Origin: Acidocella aminolytica 101 = DSM 11237
GTDB lineage: Bacteria; Pseudomonadota; Alphaproteobacteria; Acetobacterales; Acetobacteraceae
NCBI RefSeq assembly: GCF_900129125.1
Contig: NZ_FQVJ01000029.1
Location: 1 to 47,285 of the forward strand
DNA length: 47,285 nucleotides
Direction: 5' to 3'
How positions within the stretch are numbered: the stretch's first letter is position 1; each line of letters starts with the position of its first letter. A program made the translations under genes and the position numbers. Below are positions 1 to 8,098 of this stretch, piece after piece. The notes below the pieces were generated by a model. It did no database searches. It was given only the letters and a program-made list of their open reading frames with translations, and had not been told where the DNA came from.

Positions 1-290
1 ATGATCTTCAATTTCTTCAGGGCCACCCAGATCGCGTTGATGCTCACCCCAAACGCCTCGGCCCGCTCCCTCAGAAGGGCCTCGGGATGTTCGAGAACAT
101 GCGCCGCCAGAGCCGCTTTATCGAGCTTACGCCGGCGCTCCTTGGCAGGTCTCGGCGTCAAATCTTCTCTGCAAAGCCAGCGGTGGATGGTCATGCGGCT
201 GACGTCAAAAATCCGCGCAGCCTCGGTGCACCCTCCACCCTGGCGCACGTAATCAACAACACGCTTACGCAAATCAACGCTGTAGCTCAT
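1..290 (-). CDS. IS630-family transposase, N-terminal part (runs off window)
   Basis: Translating the complement from the ATG at 288-290 gives an open frame to the window edge (about 96 residues). It begins MSYSVDLRKRVVDYVRQGGG and contains a helix-turn-helix, TEAARIFDVSRMTIHRWL (about residues 21-38), followed by a basic linker and a second helical region ending near VSINAIWVALKKLK. This is the DNA-binding N-terminal domain of IS630-type transposases; the catalytic DDE domain would lie left of base 1. It transposes the element by cut-and-paste into TA targets (family knowledge). Whether the full transposase is intact cannot be seen. Other frames over this stretch are shadows. Confidence 0.85.
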   Translation of the reverse strand, partial: MSYSVDLRKRVVDYVRQGGGCTEAARIFDVSRMTIHRWLCREDLTPRPAKERRRKLDKAALAAHVLEHPEALLRERAEAFGVSINAIWVALKKLKI

Positions 291-352
291 CCGCCGAAAC
301 CCATTAAAGATGACAGAGTTTAGCGCGTAACGTTGTTAATGGGAATCACTAT
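1..352 (-). mobile_element. IS630-family insertion sequence, one end (partial)
   Basis: The first ~350 bases look like one end of an IS630/Tc1-mariner type element: a leftward transposase start at 290 that runs off the window, preceded by about 60 bases of non-coding end sequence. The outer limit is set near 352 because from about 353 rightward a broken flavoprotein reading frame becomes readable, and because a TA (the usual IS630 target) lies there within CACTATATTAACG. A short inner dyad is visible, CCCATTAA at 300-307 against TTAATGGG at 335-342. The other terminal repeat is outside the window, so the exact boundary is inference. Confidence 0.6.
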
Positions 353-1034
353 ATTAACGCTACGCAGGAAGAATGGCTGGAAGTTCTAAAGCCGCTCACG
401 CCACGCTTATATTCCATTTCCTCCAGCCTAGCCGTGCATCCAGGGGATGTGCATCTCACGGTGAGTATCGTGCGCTATCCCTTCGCCGGGCGAGCCAGCG
501 GCGGCCTGTGTTCCCGCTTCCTGGCTGACAGGGCAACAGAAGCCGGACTTTTCATTCAACCTTCCGCAGATTTTCATCTGCCGGAAGATGACGTCCCTAT
601 CATCATGATAGGTGCCGGCACCGGTATCGCACCCTTCCGCGGCTTTTTGCAGGAACGCCAAGCGCGCAGCGCCAAAGGCCAAAACTGGTTAATTTTCGGG
701 GAGCAACGGGAAGCAAGCGATTTCTATTACCGTGGCGAAATCAAGACTTTTTTAGACAACAACTATCTCTACAACCTCTCCACTGCTTTTTTCCACGACC
801 AGGCCCAGAAAATTTATGTGCAGGACAAGCTGCGTGAGAACGGTGCGCGGCTATGGGCATGGCTGTGTGACGGCGCTTATATTTACATCTACGGTGACGC
901 CTCGCGCATTGCAAAAGATGTACATAACACATTGCCGAATATTATCAGCCAACACGGCGGTATGACGCGGGACGAAGCCCGCCTTCTTGGATGAAATGAC
1001 CGCACGAAAACGCTATTTGCGAGACATCTATTGA
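353..1034 (+). pseudogene. Sulfite-reductase-type flavoprotein (CysJ-like), 5'-truncated and frameshifted
   Basis: Only the C-terminal FAD/NADPH-binding half remains. The frame is readable from about 362 (QEEWLEVLKPLTPRLYSISS), passes the FAD-binding RLYS motif and the NADPH-binding GAGTGIAPFRGFLQER, and continues through IYIYGDASRIAKDVH. The frame hits a stop at 992-994 just after GGMTRDEAR, but a neighbouring frame continues with FLDEMTARKRYLRDIY and ends at 1032-1034; that is the expected C-terminal tail of the family, so about one base has been lost or gained near 980. The N-terminal flavodoxin part is missing, apparently cut off by the IS630 element on the left. The intact family passes electrons from NADPH through FAD and FMN to a partner reductase; this copy cannot be functional. 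Confidence 0.85.
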
Positions 1035-1052
1035 AACACGCCCGCAACTGAA

Positions 1053-1078
1053 AAACCCCGGCGCCATGGCCAGGGTTT
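1053..1078. terminator. Hairpin between convergent genes, probable bidirectional terminator
   Basis: AAACCC (1053-1058) pairs with GGGTTT (1073-1078), one mismatch, then GGC (1060-1062) pairs with GCC (1069-1071) around a 6-base loop. It sits between the rightward flavoprotein pseudogene and the leftward PQQ dehydrogenase, where a terminator for both is expected. The stem is flanked by A's on its left, giving a short U-run for leftward transcripts. Confidence 0.5.
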
Positions 1079-1111
1079 AGCTCAGGTTAAATCATGTCGT
1101 CTTGCCACGCT

Positions 1112-2818
1112 TTATGTGGAGCTTTTCGGTAAGGCGAAAATTGCGACCACATCGCCAAGCGGATATGTCATCTGGAAATTACCCCCCGAGGCAACGGCAA
1201 TATATTCGCGTCCGTCCACCTCATAAGCAACAGGCGGCGCATTGACGCCCGCGCCAAGATAAAAGTGCCAGATTTTTTTACCCGTCGTGGCATTGAAGGC
1301 ATCAAACCAACCATTCCCCTCCCCCATGAAGGCAACATTACCAGCGGTCACCAAGGCGCCGCCCATTGTCGGCTGTGGAACCGTATCGTTCCAGGCAATC
1401 TTACCCGTATTTACATCTATCGCCGTGAAGGTACCATTCTGAATCCCATGATCGACATTCTTGAAGGTGCTGCCAAGCCTAATCTGGCCAGGAATGTCAC
1501 CCGCATTATTGTCAGTCTTGAATGTCATGAGTTGGTTCATACCCATGATATAAATATAATGCGTCAGCGGCGAGTATGCTGGAGGTGCCCAGTCCGTTCC
1601 ACCATTGGCCCCAGGAAGAACTTGTACCCCTTCCTTACTAGGCGGCGTAAACATGTTTTTTTGCATATCAAATGGCTCTGAACGGCGAATTAACTTTCCA
1701 GTTTCGCGATTCACGATATAGAAAAACGCCGTCTTTCCTGCTTCACCAGCCGCAGGAACCACCTTGCCATGATCCATAGTGTTGAATAGCACAACATTGC
1801 TGACCGCATCATAGTCCCACACATCATGTTTGACCTCCTGGTAATACCAGGCCAGCGACCCATCTTTCAGATGCAGGGCAACAATCGAGTCTGTATATAG
1901 ATTGTCGCCAAGCCGCTTGGAGCCATCAAGGTCCGGATTAGGATTGCCTGTTGAAAAAATCACCAGCCCCAGCTTGGGGTCTATGCTTGGCGTTGTCCAA
2001 ACAGTGCCACCGCCGGTCTTCCAGGAATCACCTTCCCAGGATTTTTTACTGTCGGTGGTGTTAAACCGCCAGTTCTGCTTACCAGTATTTGCATCATAGG
2101 CTGCAATAAAGCCGCGAATGGGCCATTCCCCACCCGCACTGCCAATGATGACCTGGTTATCATAGACCTGCGGCGCCATTGTCTCAGAATAGCCCGCCTG
2201 CGCATCCGCAACTTTGGTGATCCAAACTTCCTTACCATTTTTGGCGTCAACATCGACCAGATGGTTATCAACGGTCAGGAAATACACATTGCCGTTTGAA
2301 ACGGTCGCTCCCCGGTTTACCGGTCCGCAGCAGATTTGCGTGAGACCGTCCGTATAGACATATTTCCATAAAGTCTGCCCGGTAACTGCATTCATGGCAA
2401 TAAGCGCCTGCTTGCTGTTGACCATCGGGGTTGTGATAAACATCACCCCGTTCACAACAATCGGCGTTGTTTCAAAGCTCGCCGTATAGCCTGTTTGCGC
2501 AATGGCTACGGGTGTCAGCTGGCTGATTGACTTCGTATTGATTTGCTTCAGCACGGAAAAACGCTGGTTTGAGTAACCTTGCCCGCTGGCCAACCAATTC
2601 TTGCCAGAGGCTGGTGATGCTTCAACCATTTTATCCGTGACATTCATGTCCGCGGTAACCACTGACGCTTGCATGGCGCCCTGCCCGCCGCCCGTTTCAG
2701 CACCTGGATTCTCAGGAGGCTGGGCTGCATACGCCACGCCCATGCTCAAGCAAAAAAAACAACTAACAAGCAATGACTTTTTGACTGATTTGCAGCCGTA
2801 TCTATACACAGCTTTCAT
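1112..2818 (-). CDS. PQQ-dependent alcohol dehydrogenase, lanthanide-type active site (XoxF/PedH-like)
   Basis: 568 residues with a signal peptide (basic start, hydrophobic stretch about 14-30, cleavage near AYAA), so it acts in the periplasm. It is an eight-bladed quinoprotein of the methanol/ethanol dehydrogenase family, without a fused haem c domain. Visible features: the vicinal Cys163-Cys164 pair (QICCGPVNRG), metal ligand Glu231 (GGEWPIRGF), Asn292 (STGNPNP), catalytic Asp335 and a second Asp337 in HDVWDYDAV. In the family, Asp two residues after the catalytic Asp marks lanthanide-dependent enzymes (XoxF, PedH); calcium enzymes have Ala or Ser there. It lies 27 bases downstream of a cytochrome c gene, its likely electron acceptor. 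RBS GGAG lies before the ATG at 2818. Substrate (methanol, ethanol or another alcohol) is not resolved. No PQQ synthesis genes are in the window. Confidence 0.88.
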   Translation of the reverse strand: MKAVYRYGCKSVKKSLLVSCFFCLSMGVAYAAQPPENPGAETGGGQGAMQASVVTADMNVTDKMVEASPASGKNWLASGQGYSNQRFSVLKQINTKSISQLTPVAIAQTGYTASFETTPIVVNGVMFITTPMVNSKQALIAMNAVTGQTLWKYVYTDGLTQICCGPVNRGATVSNGNVYFLTVDNHLVDVDAKNGKEVWITKVADAQAGYSETMAPQVYDNQVIIGSAGGEWPIRGFIAAYDANTGKQNWRFNTTDSKKSWEGDSWKTGGGTVWTTPSIDPKLGLVIFSTGNPNPDLDGSKRLGDNLYTDSIVALHLKDGSLAWYYQEVKHDVWDYDAVSNVVLFNTMDHGKVVPAAGEAGKTAFFYIVNRETGKLIRRSEPFDMQKNMFTPPSKEGVQVLPGANGGTDWAPPAYSPLTHYIYIMGMNQLMTFKTDNNAGDIPGQIRLGSTFKNVDHGIQNGTFTAIDVNTGKIAWNDTVPQPTMGGALVTAGNVAFMGEGNGWFDAFNATTGKKIWHFYLGAGVNAPPVAYEVDGREYIAVASGGNFQMTYPLGDVVAIFALPKSST

Positions 2819-2845
2819 GTTTCGCTCCGATTTTTCTTGGTGTTT

Positions 2846-3286
2846 TTAGTTTTGTGCCTTTGGGTAGGGAAGCATGCTCAGGCAAGAGAGATCCTGTGAC
2901 TTGATTCCCACATCTCCGGAAGGATAGTGATTATATGAGAGGATATAAGCGAAAATATCATCATATTGCGTCTTACTCAGGCCGCCTGGATTATTGGCCG
3001 GCATCTGCTCGGCGATAAAACCATAAAGTTGCTGTGCGCTGATTTTTGTAAATTCCAGATAAGACTCGAATTTTGAGCCAGCCAAAGCAGGCCCTGAATT
3101 TCCTGACAAATCGCCATTATGGCAGGCAGCACATTCATTATTGTAATCTGTTCTACCCTGCGTGGCATCAGCGCTTGTATAAATGGCATTCCCGGAAGGG
3201 CAGGACGCCGCTTGCGCGGCAACAGGAAAAGTTAAAAACGCAACAACAAAATACATAAAAAAATCAAACCAACCGCTTGATTTCAT
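2846..3286 (-). CDS. Periplasmic cytochrome c, partner of the PQQ dehydrogenase
   Basis: 146 residues with an N-terminal signal peptide (hydrophobic 8-26, cleavage near AQAA). A single haem c site CAACH is at residues 52-56, and the likely distal axial Met is Met95 in EQMPANNPGG; together these make a class I cytochrome c of about 12 kDa mature. It is the first gene of a two-gene leftward operon with the PQQ dehydrogenase, and a strong GAGGGAG ribosome-binding site precedes the ATG at 3286. The arrangement matches the cL/xoxG logic in which a dedicated cytochrome accepts electrons from the quinoprotein; that pairing is inferred from position. Confidence 0.85.
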   Translation of the reverse strand: MKSSGWFDFFMYFVVAFLTFPVAAQAASCPSGNAIYTSADATQGRTDYNNECAACHNGDLSGNSGPALAGSKFESYLEFTKISAQQLYGFIAEQMPANNPGGLSKTQYDDIFAYILSYNHYPSGDVGIKSQDLSCLSMLPYPKAQN

Positions 3287-3780
3287 GATTCACTCCCTCT
3301 GCGGAGACCTGTTATTCATTATGGCTAATTATGGCCTGCGTTACACGACAAGCGTGAAACCAAATCTACTTTAAGGCAAAAGCAGATTACTTTTTATATC
3401 ATTACAATATTCTTATGCATAAGTGTTGGCAAGGAAATTCGGCCGCGTCACTCATCCTGGTACAGCTTGTTCCTATAGCTTCTTTTAAAGAGTACCAAAA
3501 AATTCTGGATCGACTGCAAATGCATACTATTTTCACATATCAACAGCGCGCTTTTTGCAGCACAAACTAGCGTCATGCCACACACCGCTCCGAAAGACTG
3601 AGTACTGTTTGCGAACAAGCAGCCCCACACTTCCACCGAGCCTTCACAGCTATAAATAACGTGTAAAGTGCGTCCCGGAGGATCATCTTGGTTTTGGTGT
3701 TTCAGCTAAAGGGGAGCGCCTCATAAACAAGCGCGGACAGAAGCCTCGCTATCAGCGTCTTATACACCGCATGAAAAAAT
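3287..3780. other. AT-rich intergenic region without a clear gene
   Basis: About 490 bases between the cytochrome start and the tRNA 3' end. The part next to the cytochrome (roughly 3300-3430) is AT-rich and should hold the promoter of the leftward cytochrome/dehydrogenase operon. A 62-codon leftward frame at 3448-3636 has no recognisable domain and no convincing start signal; I do not call it a gene. No integrase remnant or copy of the tRNA end is evident here. Confidence 0.5.
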
Positions 3781-3857
3781 TGGCGGACCCGGCGCGATTC
3801 GAACGCGCGACCTTTGCCTTCGGAGGGCAACGCTCTATCCAGCTGAGCTACGGGTCC
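3781..3857 (-). tRNA. tRNA-Arg(CCG)
   Basis: The complement folds as a full 77-base cloverleaf: acceptor GGACCCG pairs with CGGGTCC, D-arm with AGCTCAGCTGGATAGAGC, anticodon stem TTGCC/GGCAA around loop CTCCGAA (anticodon CCG, reading CGG), T-arm with GTTCGAATC, and an encoded CCA at 3783-3781. The 3' end faces left, towards the AT-rich segment, with a T-run in the transcript directly after CCA. Confidence 0.96.
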
Positions 3858-3994
3858 GTGTCTGGCCCTTCTAGCCGCATCGGCCTGGCGGAGCAACAGG
3901 GCTTTCTCTGTTTCCTGCCGCGCCGCCCAACTGCCCAAACAAAGCGCCTTGCCAGGGGGCATCCCCGGCAAGGCGCCCGGCGTCAGAGCCGTCT

Positions 3995-5116
3995 TTAAAC
4001 TTTCTGCGGCGTGGCGCGTATCCGGGGGGGCGCGCAAGGCGCGGCAAATAGCGAACCATGATAAGCCCCACGAACCGTCCGCACCGCGACAATGCTCCAC
4101 AACACCACAAAAATCCCCGTCAACACATACCCCGCGATGATAAAGGCCAGCAGCTTCGTCTGCCCACCCAGCGCGTTGGTCGCCAGGATGAAAACCCCCA
4201 GAGGGAAGGTGAAGCCCCACCAACCCATGTTAAAGGGCAACCTATGCGGGCGTTGGGCCAGAGTCATCGCCACGGCCAGGGTCAGCCACCAAGCGCCATA
4301 GGCCCAGATCACCACACCACCAATCACCCCAATGCCATGCGCCACTGGCCCCAGAAACGCCAACTCTGTCCCGGTAAAGGCGTAAGGCGCCACATGGCCC
4401 AGCAGCAGCAGCCCCAGCGCGCCGGTTCCAAGCGGCCCCAGCGCCAGCCAGGACGAAACCGCCATCTCCGCCGGCGGCAGGGAATGTAGCACCAGACGCA
4501 GGAACAGAATAGTCAAAACCCCCATCGCCAACGGCACAGAAAGCGCCCACAGCCCGTACCCCGCCAGCACCAGATTTGCCGCCACTGCTGGCACCATGTG
4601 CGGCGCCAGCAGCGCTCCGCTGGCCGCCGCCACCTCGCAGGCCACAATCGGCAGCAGCCAAACGCCGGTCATGGATTCCAGCACATGCTTCTGGCTGACC
4701 ACCATGGCAAAGGGCACGCCCAGCCCGGTCAGAACAGACAGCACCGCATCCACCTCCCACAAGCGCAAGGCCAGTTGCGGATCATGGCCAAACAGCATGG
4801 TGCCATTGGTAATGGTGGCCAACCCCATCGGAATCGCCCCCAGAAACATCGGTGCGACCGGGTGGCGGAAAATATTCATCGCCTGACGCGGGTAGAACAG
4901 CCAACGTGCGACATAAAGCAGCGTGAACAGCGAAAACAGCACAATATTCAGCCGCCACACAAACGCCGCTACCTCCGGCAGCCAGGCCGGGCCGGGCATC
5001 TGGTTCAACAAAAGCGCCAGCACACCTGTACCCATGGTCACGGTGAACCAGTTGGGGGTGAATTGCCGTACAATTTCGGCCGGATGCTCATGATGAGAAA
5101 ATGGTTTGGACAACAT
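3995..5116 (-). CDS. TDT-family (TehA/SSU1-like) transporter
   Basis: 373 residues if started at the ATG at 5116, chosen because AAGGAAG lies seven bases upstream; an in-frame TTG at 5137 is less likely. About ten hydrophobic membrane segments are visible. The N-terminal block FTPNWFTVTMGTGVLALLL is the signature start of the tellurite-resistance/dicarboxylate transporter family, whose members export sulfite, C4-dicarboxylates or other anions across the inner membrane. A LysR regulator is divergently transcribed immediately upstream, a common arrangement for sulfite exporters of this family. Specificity cannot be read from the sequence; sulfite or an organic acid are both possible. Confidence 0.85.
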   Translation of the reverse strand: MLSKPFSHHEHPAEIVRQFTPNWFTVTMGTGVLALLLNQMPGPAWLPEVAAFVWRLNIVLFSLFTLLYVARWLFYPRQAMNIFRHPVAPMFLGAIPMGLATITNGTMLFGHDPQLALRLWEVDAVLSVLTGLGVPFAMVVSQKHVLESMTGVWLLPIVACEVAAASGALLAPHMVPAVAANLVLAGYGLWALSVPLAMGVLTILFLRLVLHSLPPAEMAVSSWLALGPLGTGALGLLLLGHVAPYAFTGTELAFLGPVAHGIGVIGGVVIWAYGAWWLTLAVAMTLAQRPHRLPFNMGWWGFTFPLGVFILATNALGGQTKLLAFIIAGYVLTGIFVVLWSIVAVRTVRGAYHGSLFAAPCAPPRIRATPQKV

Positions 5117-5137
5117 GTCAGGGCTTCCTTTCGACAA

Positions 5138-5216
5138 CCCTGAATTAGGCTGTCTTTATTGATTTTAAAAACTGATTATTCTTTTTAAATTAACAAAAAT
5201 GAATTATCATTATCCC
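5138..5216. promoter_or_regulatory. Divergent promoter/operator between TDT transporter and LysR gene
   Basis: A short, strongly AT-rich stretch between two divergent genes in a GC-rich background. It includes an imperfect dyad, GATTATTC ... GAATTATC, of the size bound by LysR-type regulators. The LysR product encoded next door is the natural candidate to bind here and control both genes; this is inference from layout. Confidence 0.45.
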
Positions 5217-6113
5217 ATGACACTGGAACAGTTACGCATTTTCGCCGCCGTGGCAGAACGCCAGCACGTGACCCGCGCCGCCGCCGCGCTCAATCTCACC
5301 CAGGCTGCAGTCTCGGCCTCCATCGCCGCCCTGGAATCACAGCACGGCATCAAGCTGTTTGATCGTGTGGGACGGAATATCGCCCTCACCGAAACCGGGC
5401 GGCTGTTTCTGGAGGAAGCACGCGCCGTGCTGGCCCGCGCCGTGGCGGCGGAAACGGCGTTACGCGACTATGCCGGACTGAAACGCGGGCGGCTGCGTGT
5501 TCATGCCAGCCAAACCATCGCTAGCTATTACCTGCCCCGGCTTGTGGTGGAATTCCGGCGGCGTCATCCCGGCTTTATCATTGAGCTTGCCATCGGCAAC
5601 ACCGCCCAGGTGGCCCAGGCGGTTATGGCGGGCACGGCAGAGCTGGGCTTTGTTGAAGGCCCCCTCACCGCGCCGGACCTGCTGGTGGAGCCGGTGGCGG
5701 AGGAGCGCATGGCGGTGGTGGTCGCCCCTGGCCATGGCTGGGCCAAAGGCCGGGCGCTCACCAACACGCATCTGCGTCAAGCGGAGTGGGTATTCCGGGA
5801 AGAAGGCTCCGGCACACGCGAAGCATTTCTAGGTGCCTTGGCGGCGCGCGGCATGGAGGCGGAAGATTTAAACATCACCCTTACCCTCCCCTCTAACGAG
5901 GCCGTGCGTGAAGCAGTGACTGAAGGCGCCGGGGCGGCCTGCCTCTCAACGCTGGTCTGCGCCCGCGCCCTTAAGGCTGGGGCTTTAAAGCGCGCCAACA
6001 TCTCGCTTTCGCCGCGCCCGTTTCAGGCAGTGCGGCATAAAGAGCGTTACGAACCAAAGGCCGCGACCTCCTTGCTGGAGCTGGCGCGCACCATGCCGCC
6101 TTTTATCCCCTGA
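5217..6113 (+). CDS. LysR-type transcriptional regulator of the TDT transporter
   Basis: 298 residues from the ATG at 5217 (MTLEQLRIFAAVAE, the canonical LysR start); an in-frame ATG at 5199 would add six residues. The N-terminal winged helix-turn-helix is clear (VTRAAAALNLTQAAVSASIAALE, about 19-41), followed by the linker helix and a periplasmic-binding-protein-like effector domain starting near LKRGRLRVHASQTIASYYLP. This sequence type is close to CysB/CysL/CbbR-like regulators, which sense small anions. It is divergent from the TDT transporter and probably regulates it. Its 3' end overlaps the convergent rhodanese gene by 11 bases. Confidence 0.88.
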   Translation: MTLEQLRIFAAVAERQHVTRAAAALNLTQAAVSASIAALESQHGIKLFDRVGRNIALTETGRLFLEEARAVLARAVAAETALRDYAGLKRGRLRVHASQTIASYYLPRLVVEFRRRHPGFIIELAIGNTAQVAQAVMAGTAELGFVEGPLTAPDLLVEPVAEERMAVVVAPGHGWAKGRALTNTHLRQAEWVFREEGSGTREAFLGALAARGMEAEDLNITLTLPSNEAVREAVTEGAGAACLSTLVCARALKAGALKRANISLSPRPFQAVRHKERYEPKAATSLLELARTMPPFIP

Positions 6114-6435
6114 GAACGGGCAGTCCGGCCTGCACCCAGGCGCTCAACCCGCCCTCTAGATGGCCCAGAACCGGCAGCCCCGCCTGGGCGCACAAATTCG
6201 CCGCCATCATTGAGCGTTTGCCAACGCCGCACAGCAGCACCACCTCCCCGGCGGGCAGGGCCGACGCGTCAAAGCAAGAAAGCGGCAAATTCACCGCCCC
6301 TTCAATCCGCGCGGCTTCAAACTCGCCCGGCTCTCGCACATCCACCAAAATCACGCTGTTGGCCGCGAGCGCATCCTTCAACGCGTCCGGCTGGAACAAG
6401 GTGAAAGGCTTGGCCTGAAGATCGGCGTAGCTCAT
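6103..6435 (-). CDS. Single-domain rhodanese-like protein
   Basis: 110 residues, cytoplasmic, one rhodanese domain. The catalytic cysteine is in the active loop LLCGVGKRS (about residues 68-76); DVREPGEFEAARIEGAVNLP is the standard CH2-type motif, and GHLEGGLSAW the C-terminal motif. Such proteins carry sulfane sulfur on the cysteine. RBS AGGAA lies eight bases before ATG 6435. It is convergent with, and overlaps, the LysR gene. If the neighbouring TDT transporter exports sulfite, the three genes would form a small sulfur-handling unit; this is inference. Confidence 0.88.
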   Translation of the reverse strand: MSYADLQAKPFTLFQPDALKDALAANSVILVDVREPGEFEAARIEGAVNLPLSCFDASALPAGEVVLLCGVGKRSMMAANLCAQAGLPVLGHLEGGLSAWVQAGLPVLRG

Positions 6436-6521
6436 GGGTGCGTTTCCTGTAATCCGTCAGATATAACGCCGCATTTAGGCCCAGCCCGCACCATGGGCAA
6501 GCATAGACTAATTACAATGAC

Positions 6522-6962
6522 TTAACCGCCATGCGGCGACCAGCCGGGCGGGGCGAGTTCAAAGCCCTCAAACCGGAAGGCCGGGGCCACCACACAGCCC
6601 ACCAAAACCCAGCCGCCCAAGGGCCGTGCGGCCTGCCAAATGCCTGCCGGCACCACGGCCTGCAAGCTATCCCCGGCAGTCAGATCCGGCCCCAGCCGCA
6701 CTGTCCGCGTGCCGATCCCCAGCTCCAGCGCCGCGCCGCCCTGCCAAAGCCACAGTTCCGCCGCATCCACACGGTGCCAGTGCGAGCGCTCCCCCGCTGC
6801 CAGCAGAAACAAAATACTGGTGGCGGCACCACGCGCTCCGTCCGTCTCCGGCAGATCACGCCAAAGTTCGCGGTAATGCCCGCCTTCGGGATGCGGGGCG
6901 AGGTTGAGGGCGGCGCGTACTTGCGCAGCGGTCAAGTTCGGGGCTCGCAGATCAAGGCTCAT
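6522..6962 (-). CDS. DUF985 cupin protein
   Basis: 146 residues forming one beta-barrel cupin. Family markers are APHPEGGHYRELWRD (about 22-36), ATSILFLLAAGERSHWHRVDA (48-68) and the C-terminal LVGCVVAPAFRFEGFELA. This matches DUF985, a widespread family of small cupins with no firmly assigned reaction (YML079w-like). It stands alone, divergent from the chromate transporter genes with 63 bases between starts. No metal-binding cupin triad can be asserted beyond the His residues in SHWHR. Confidence 0.85.
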   Translation of the reverse strand: MSLDLRAPNLTAAQVRAALNLAPHPEGGHYRELWRDLPETDGARGAATSILFLLAAGERSHWHRVDAAELWLWQGGAALELGIGTRTVRLGPDLTAGDSLQAVVPAGIWQAARPLGGWVLVGCVVAPAFRFEGFELAPPGWSPHGG

Positions 6963-7025
6963 GTACCCTGCCTAGCGCGCGCCGCCGCACGTTGCCAGCC
7001 CCCTCCCCCGCGCCTAACTAACGTC

Positions 7026-7583
7026 ATGACAGCGCCACTACCCCCTGCCCGTCCGCACCTCACCCGCCAGCAGCTTTTCAGCGGATTTTTCAGGGCCGGA
7101 ATCATGGGGTTCGGTGGCGTGCTGCCCATCATCCGCCGGGTCATGGTAGATGACAGGCGCTGGCTCACCCAAACGGAATTCAACGAGTTGTTCTCTCTTT
7201 GCCAATCCCTGCCCGGCGCGAATGTGGTGAATCTCAGCTTTGCCTTCGGTGCGCGGGAGGGTGGGGCCAGCGGCGCCGTGGCGGCGGTCACCGGGCTGTT
7301 GAGCGCGCCGGTGAGTATCGTTCTGGTGCTGGCCGGGCTTTATGCGCGCTTTGGCGGGCTGGCGCCGGTGCGTCACGCGCTGCTGGGGCTCGCGGCTACA
7401 GCGGCGGGGCTGGCCTTGGGCTCAGCCCTGCGCATCGCCTCGCCCATTCTCACCGTCCCGCGCAACATGCTGCTGGCTGCTGCAGTTTATGGGCTGGCCT
7501 TCGGGCTGCATATCTCGCTGCCGTTGATCGTACTGGGTATGTTGCCGCTCTCGCTTGCCCTCTCCTGGCGGCTGGTGCCGTAA
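7026..7583 (+). CDS. chrA: Chromate transporter, N-terminal half (CHR domain)
   Basis: 185 residues starting at the ATG at 7026; the frame is open further upstream but that part overlaps the cupin gene antisense and lacks family similarity. It has one CHR domain: FRAGIMGFGGVLPIIRRVMV near 20-39 and CQSLPGANVVNLSFAFG near 60-76, then about four to five hydrophobic segments. Long ChrA proteins fuse two such halves; here they are separate genes two bases apart. The family exports chromate or related oxyanions through the inner membrane. The pair must work together as a heteromeric transporter (family knowledge of short-chain ChrA pairs). Confidence 0.85.
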   Translation: MTAPLPPARPHLTRQQLFSGFFRAGIMGFGGVLPIIRRVMVDDRRWLTQTEFNELFSLCQSLPGANVVNLSFAFGAREGGASGAVAAVTGLLSAPVSIVLVLAGLYARFGGLAPVRHALLGLAATAAGLALGSALRIASPILTVPRNMLLAAAVYGLAFGLHISLPLIVLGMLPLSLALSWRLVP

Positions 7584-7585
7584 CC

Positions 7586-8098
7586 ATGCTGACCGATCTT
7601 GCACTGCTTTTCAGCAAACTCTCCCTGCTGGCGGTGGGCGGGGTAAACAGCACCCTACCGGAACTCGCGCGCATTGTCGTGACCGAGAAACACTGGCTCA
7701 GCGCCACGCAATTTTCGCAGCTCTACGCCATCGCCAACACCGCACCCGGGCCAAATATGCTAATCGTCACGCTCATCGGCTCGCATCAGGCCGGTGTGGC
7801 AGGCGGGCTGGTGGCCAGCGCCGCCATGGTGCTGCCCGCGGGCGTAACGGCGGCGCTGGTCGCGGTGCTGTTTAGCAAGCATCAAAATGCGCGCTGGAAG
7901 CGCCTGGCCCAAGCGGCGCTGCTGCCGGTCACCGCCGGGCTGGTTCTGGCCGCCGCCAGCCTGCTCGCCCGCCAGTCAGACACTGGCTGGCTCACCGCGG
8001 GGCTCACCGCGGCGGCCGCCCTGCTCACTTGGCGGACCAAGCTGCATCCGCTCTGGCTGTTGGGCGCGGGGGCGCTGGCGGGACTCCTGTTTCTTTAA
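7586..8098 (+). CDS. Chromate transporter, C-terminal half (CHR domain)
   Basis: 170 residues, ATG two bases after the stop of the first half. It shows the CHR pattern again: FSKLSLLAVGGVNSTLPELAR near 10-30, IANTAPGPNMLIVTLIG near 50-66, then several membrane helices. It pairs with the preceding gene as the second half of a two-gene chromate transporter. An operator-like palindrome begins at 8099, directly after its stop codon, and belongs to the following lldR gene. Confidence 0.85.
   Translation: MLTDLALLFSKLSLLAVGGVNSTLPELARIVVTEKHWLSATQFSQLYAIANTAPGPNMLIVTLIGSHQAGVAGGLVASAAMVLPAGVTAALVAVLFSKHQNARWKRLAQAALLPVTAGLVLAAASLLARQSDTGWLTAGLTAAAALLTWRTKLHPLWLLGAGALAGLLFL

Noticed and set aside
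3448-3636. 62-codon leftward frame in the AT-rich gap
   Set aside because: No domain, no clear ribosome-binding site and no neighbour support.
6531-7025. Upstream extension of the first chromate transporter frame (to 350 residues)
   Set aside because: The extension is antisense to the DUF985 cupin gene and shows no CHR similarity; the ATG at 7026 gives the normal short-chain length.
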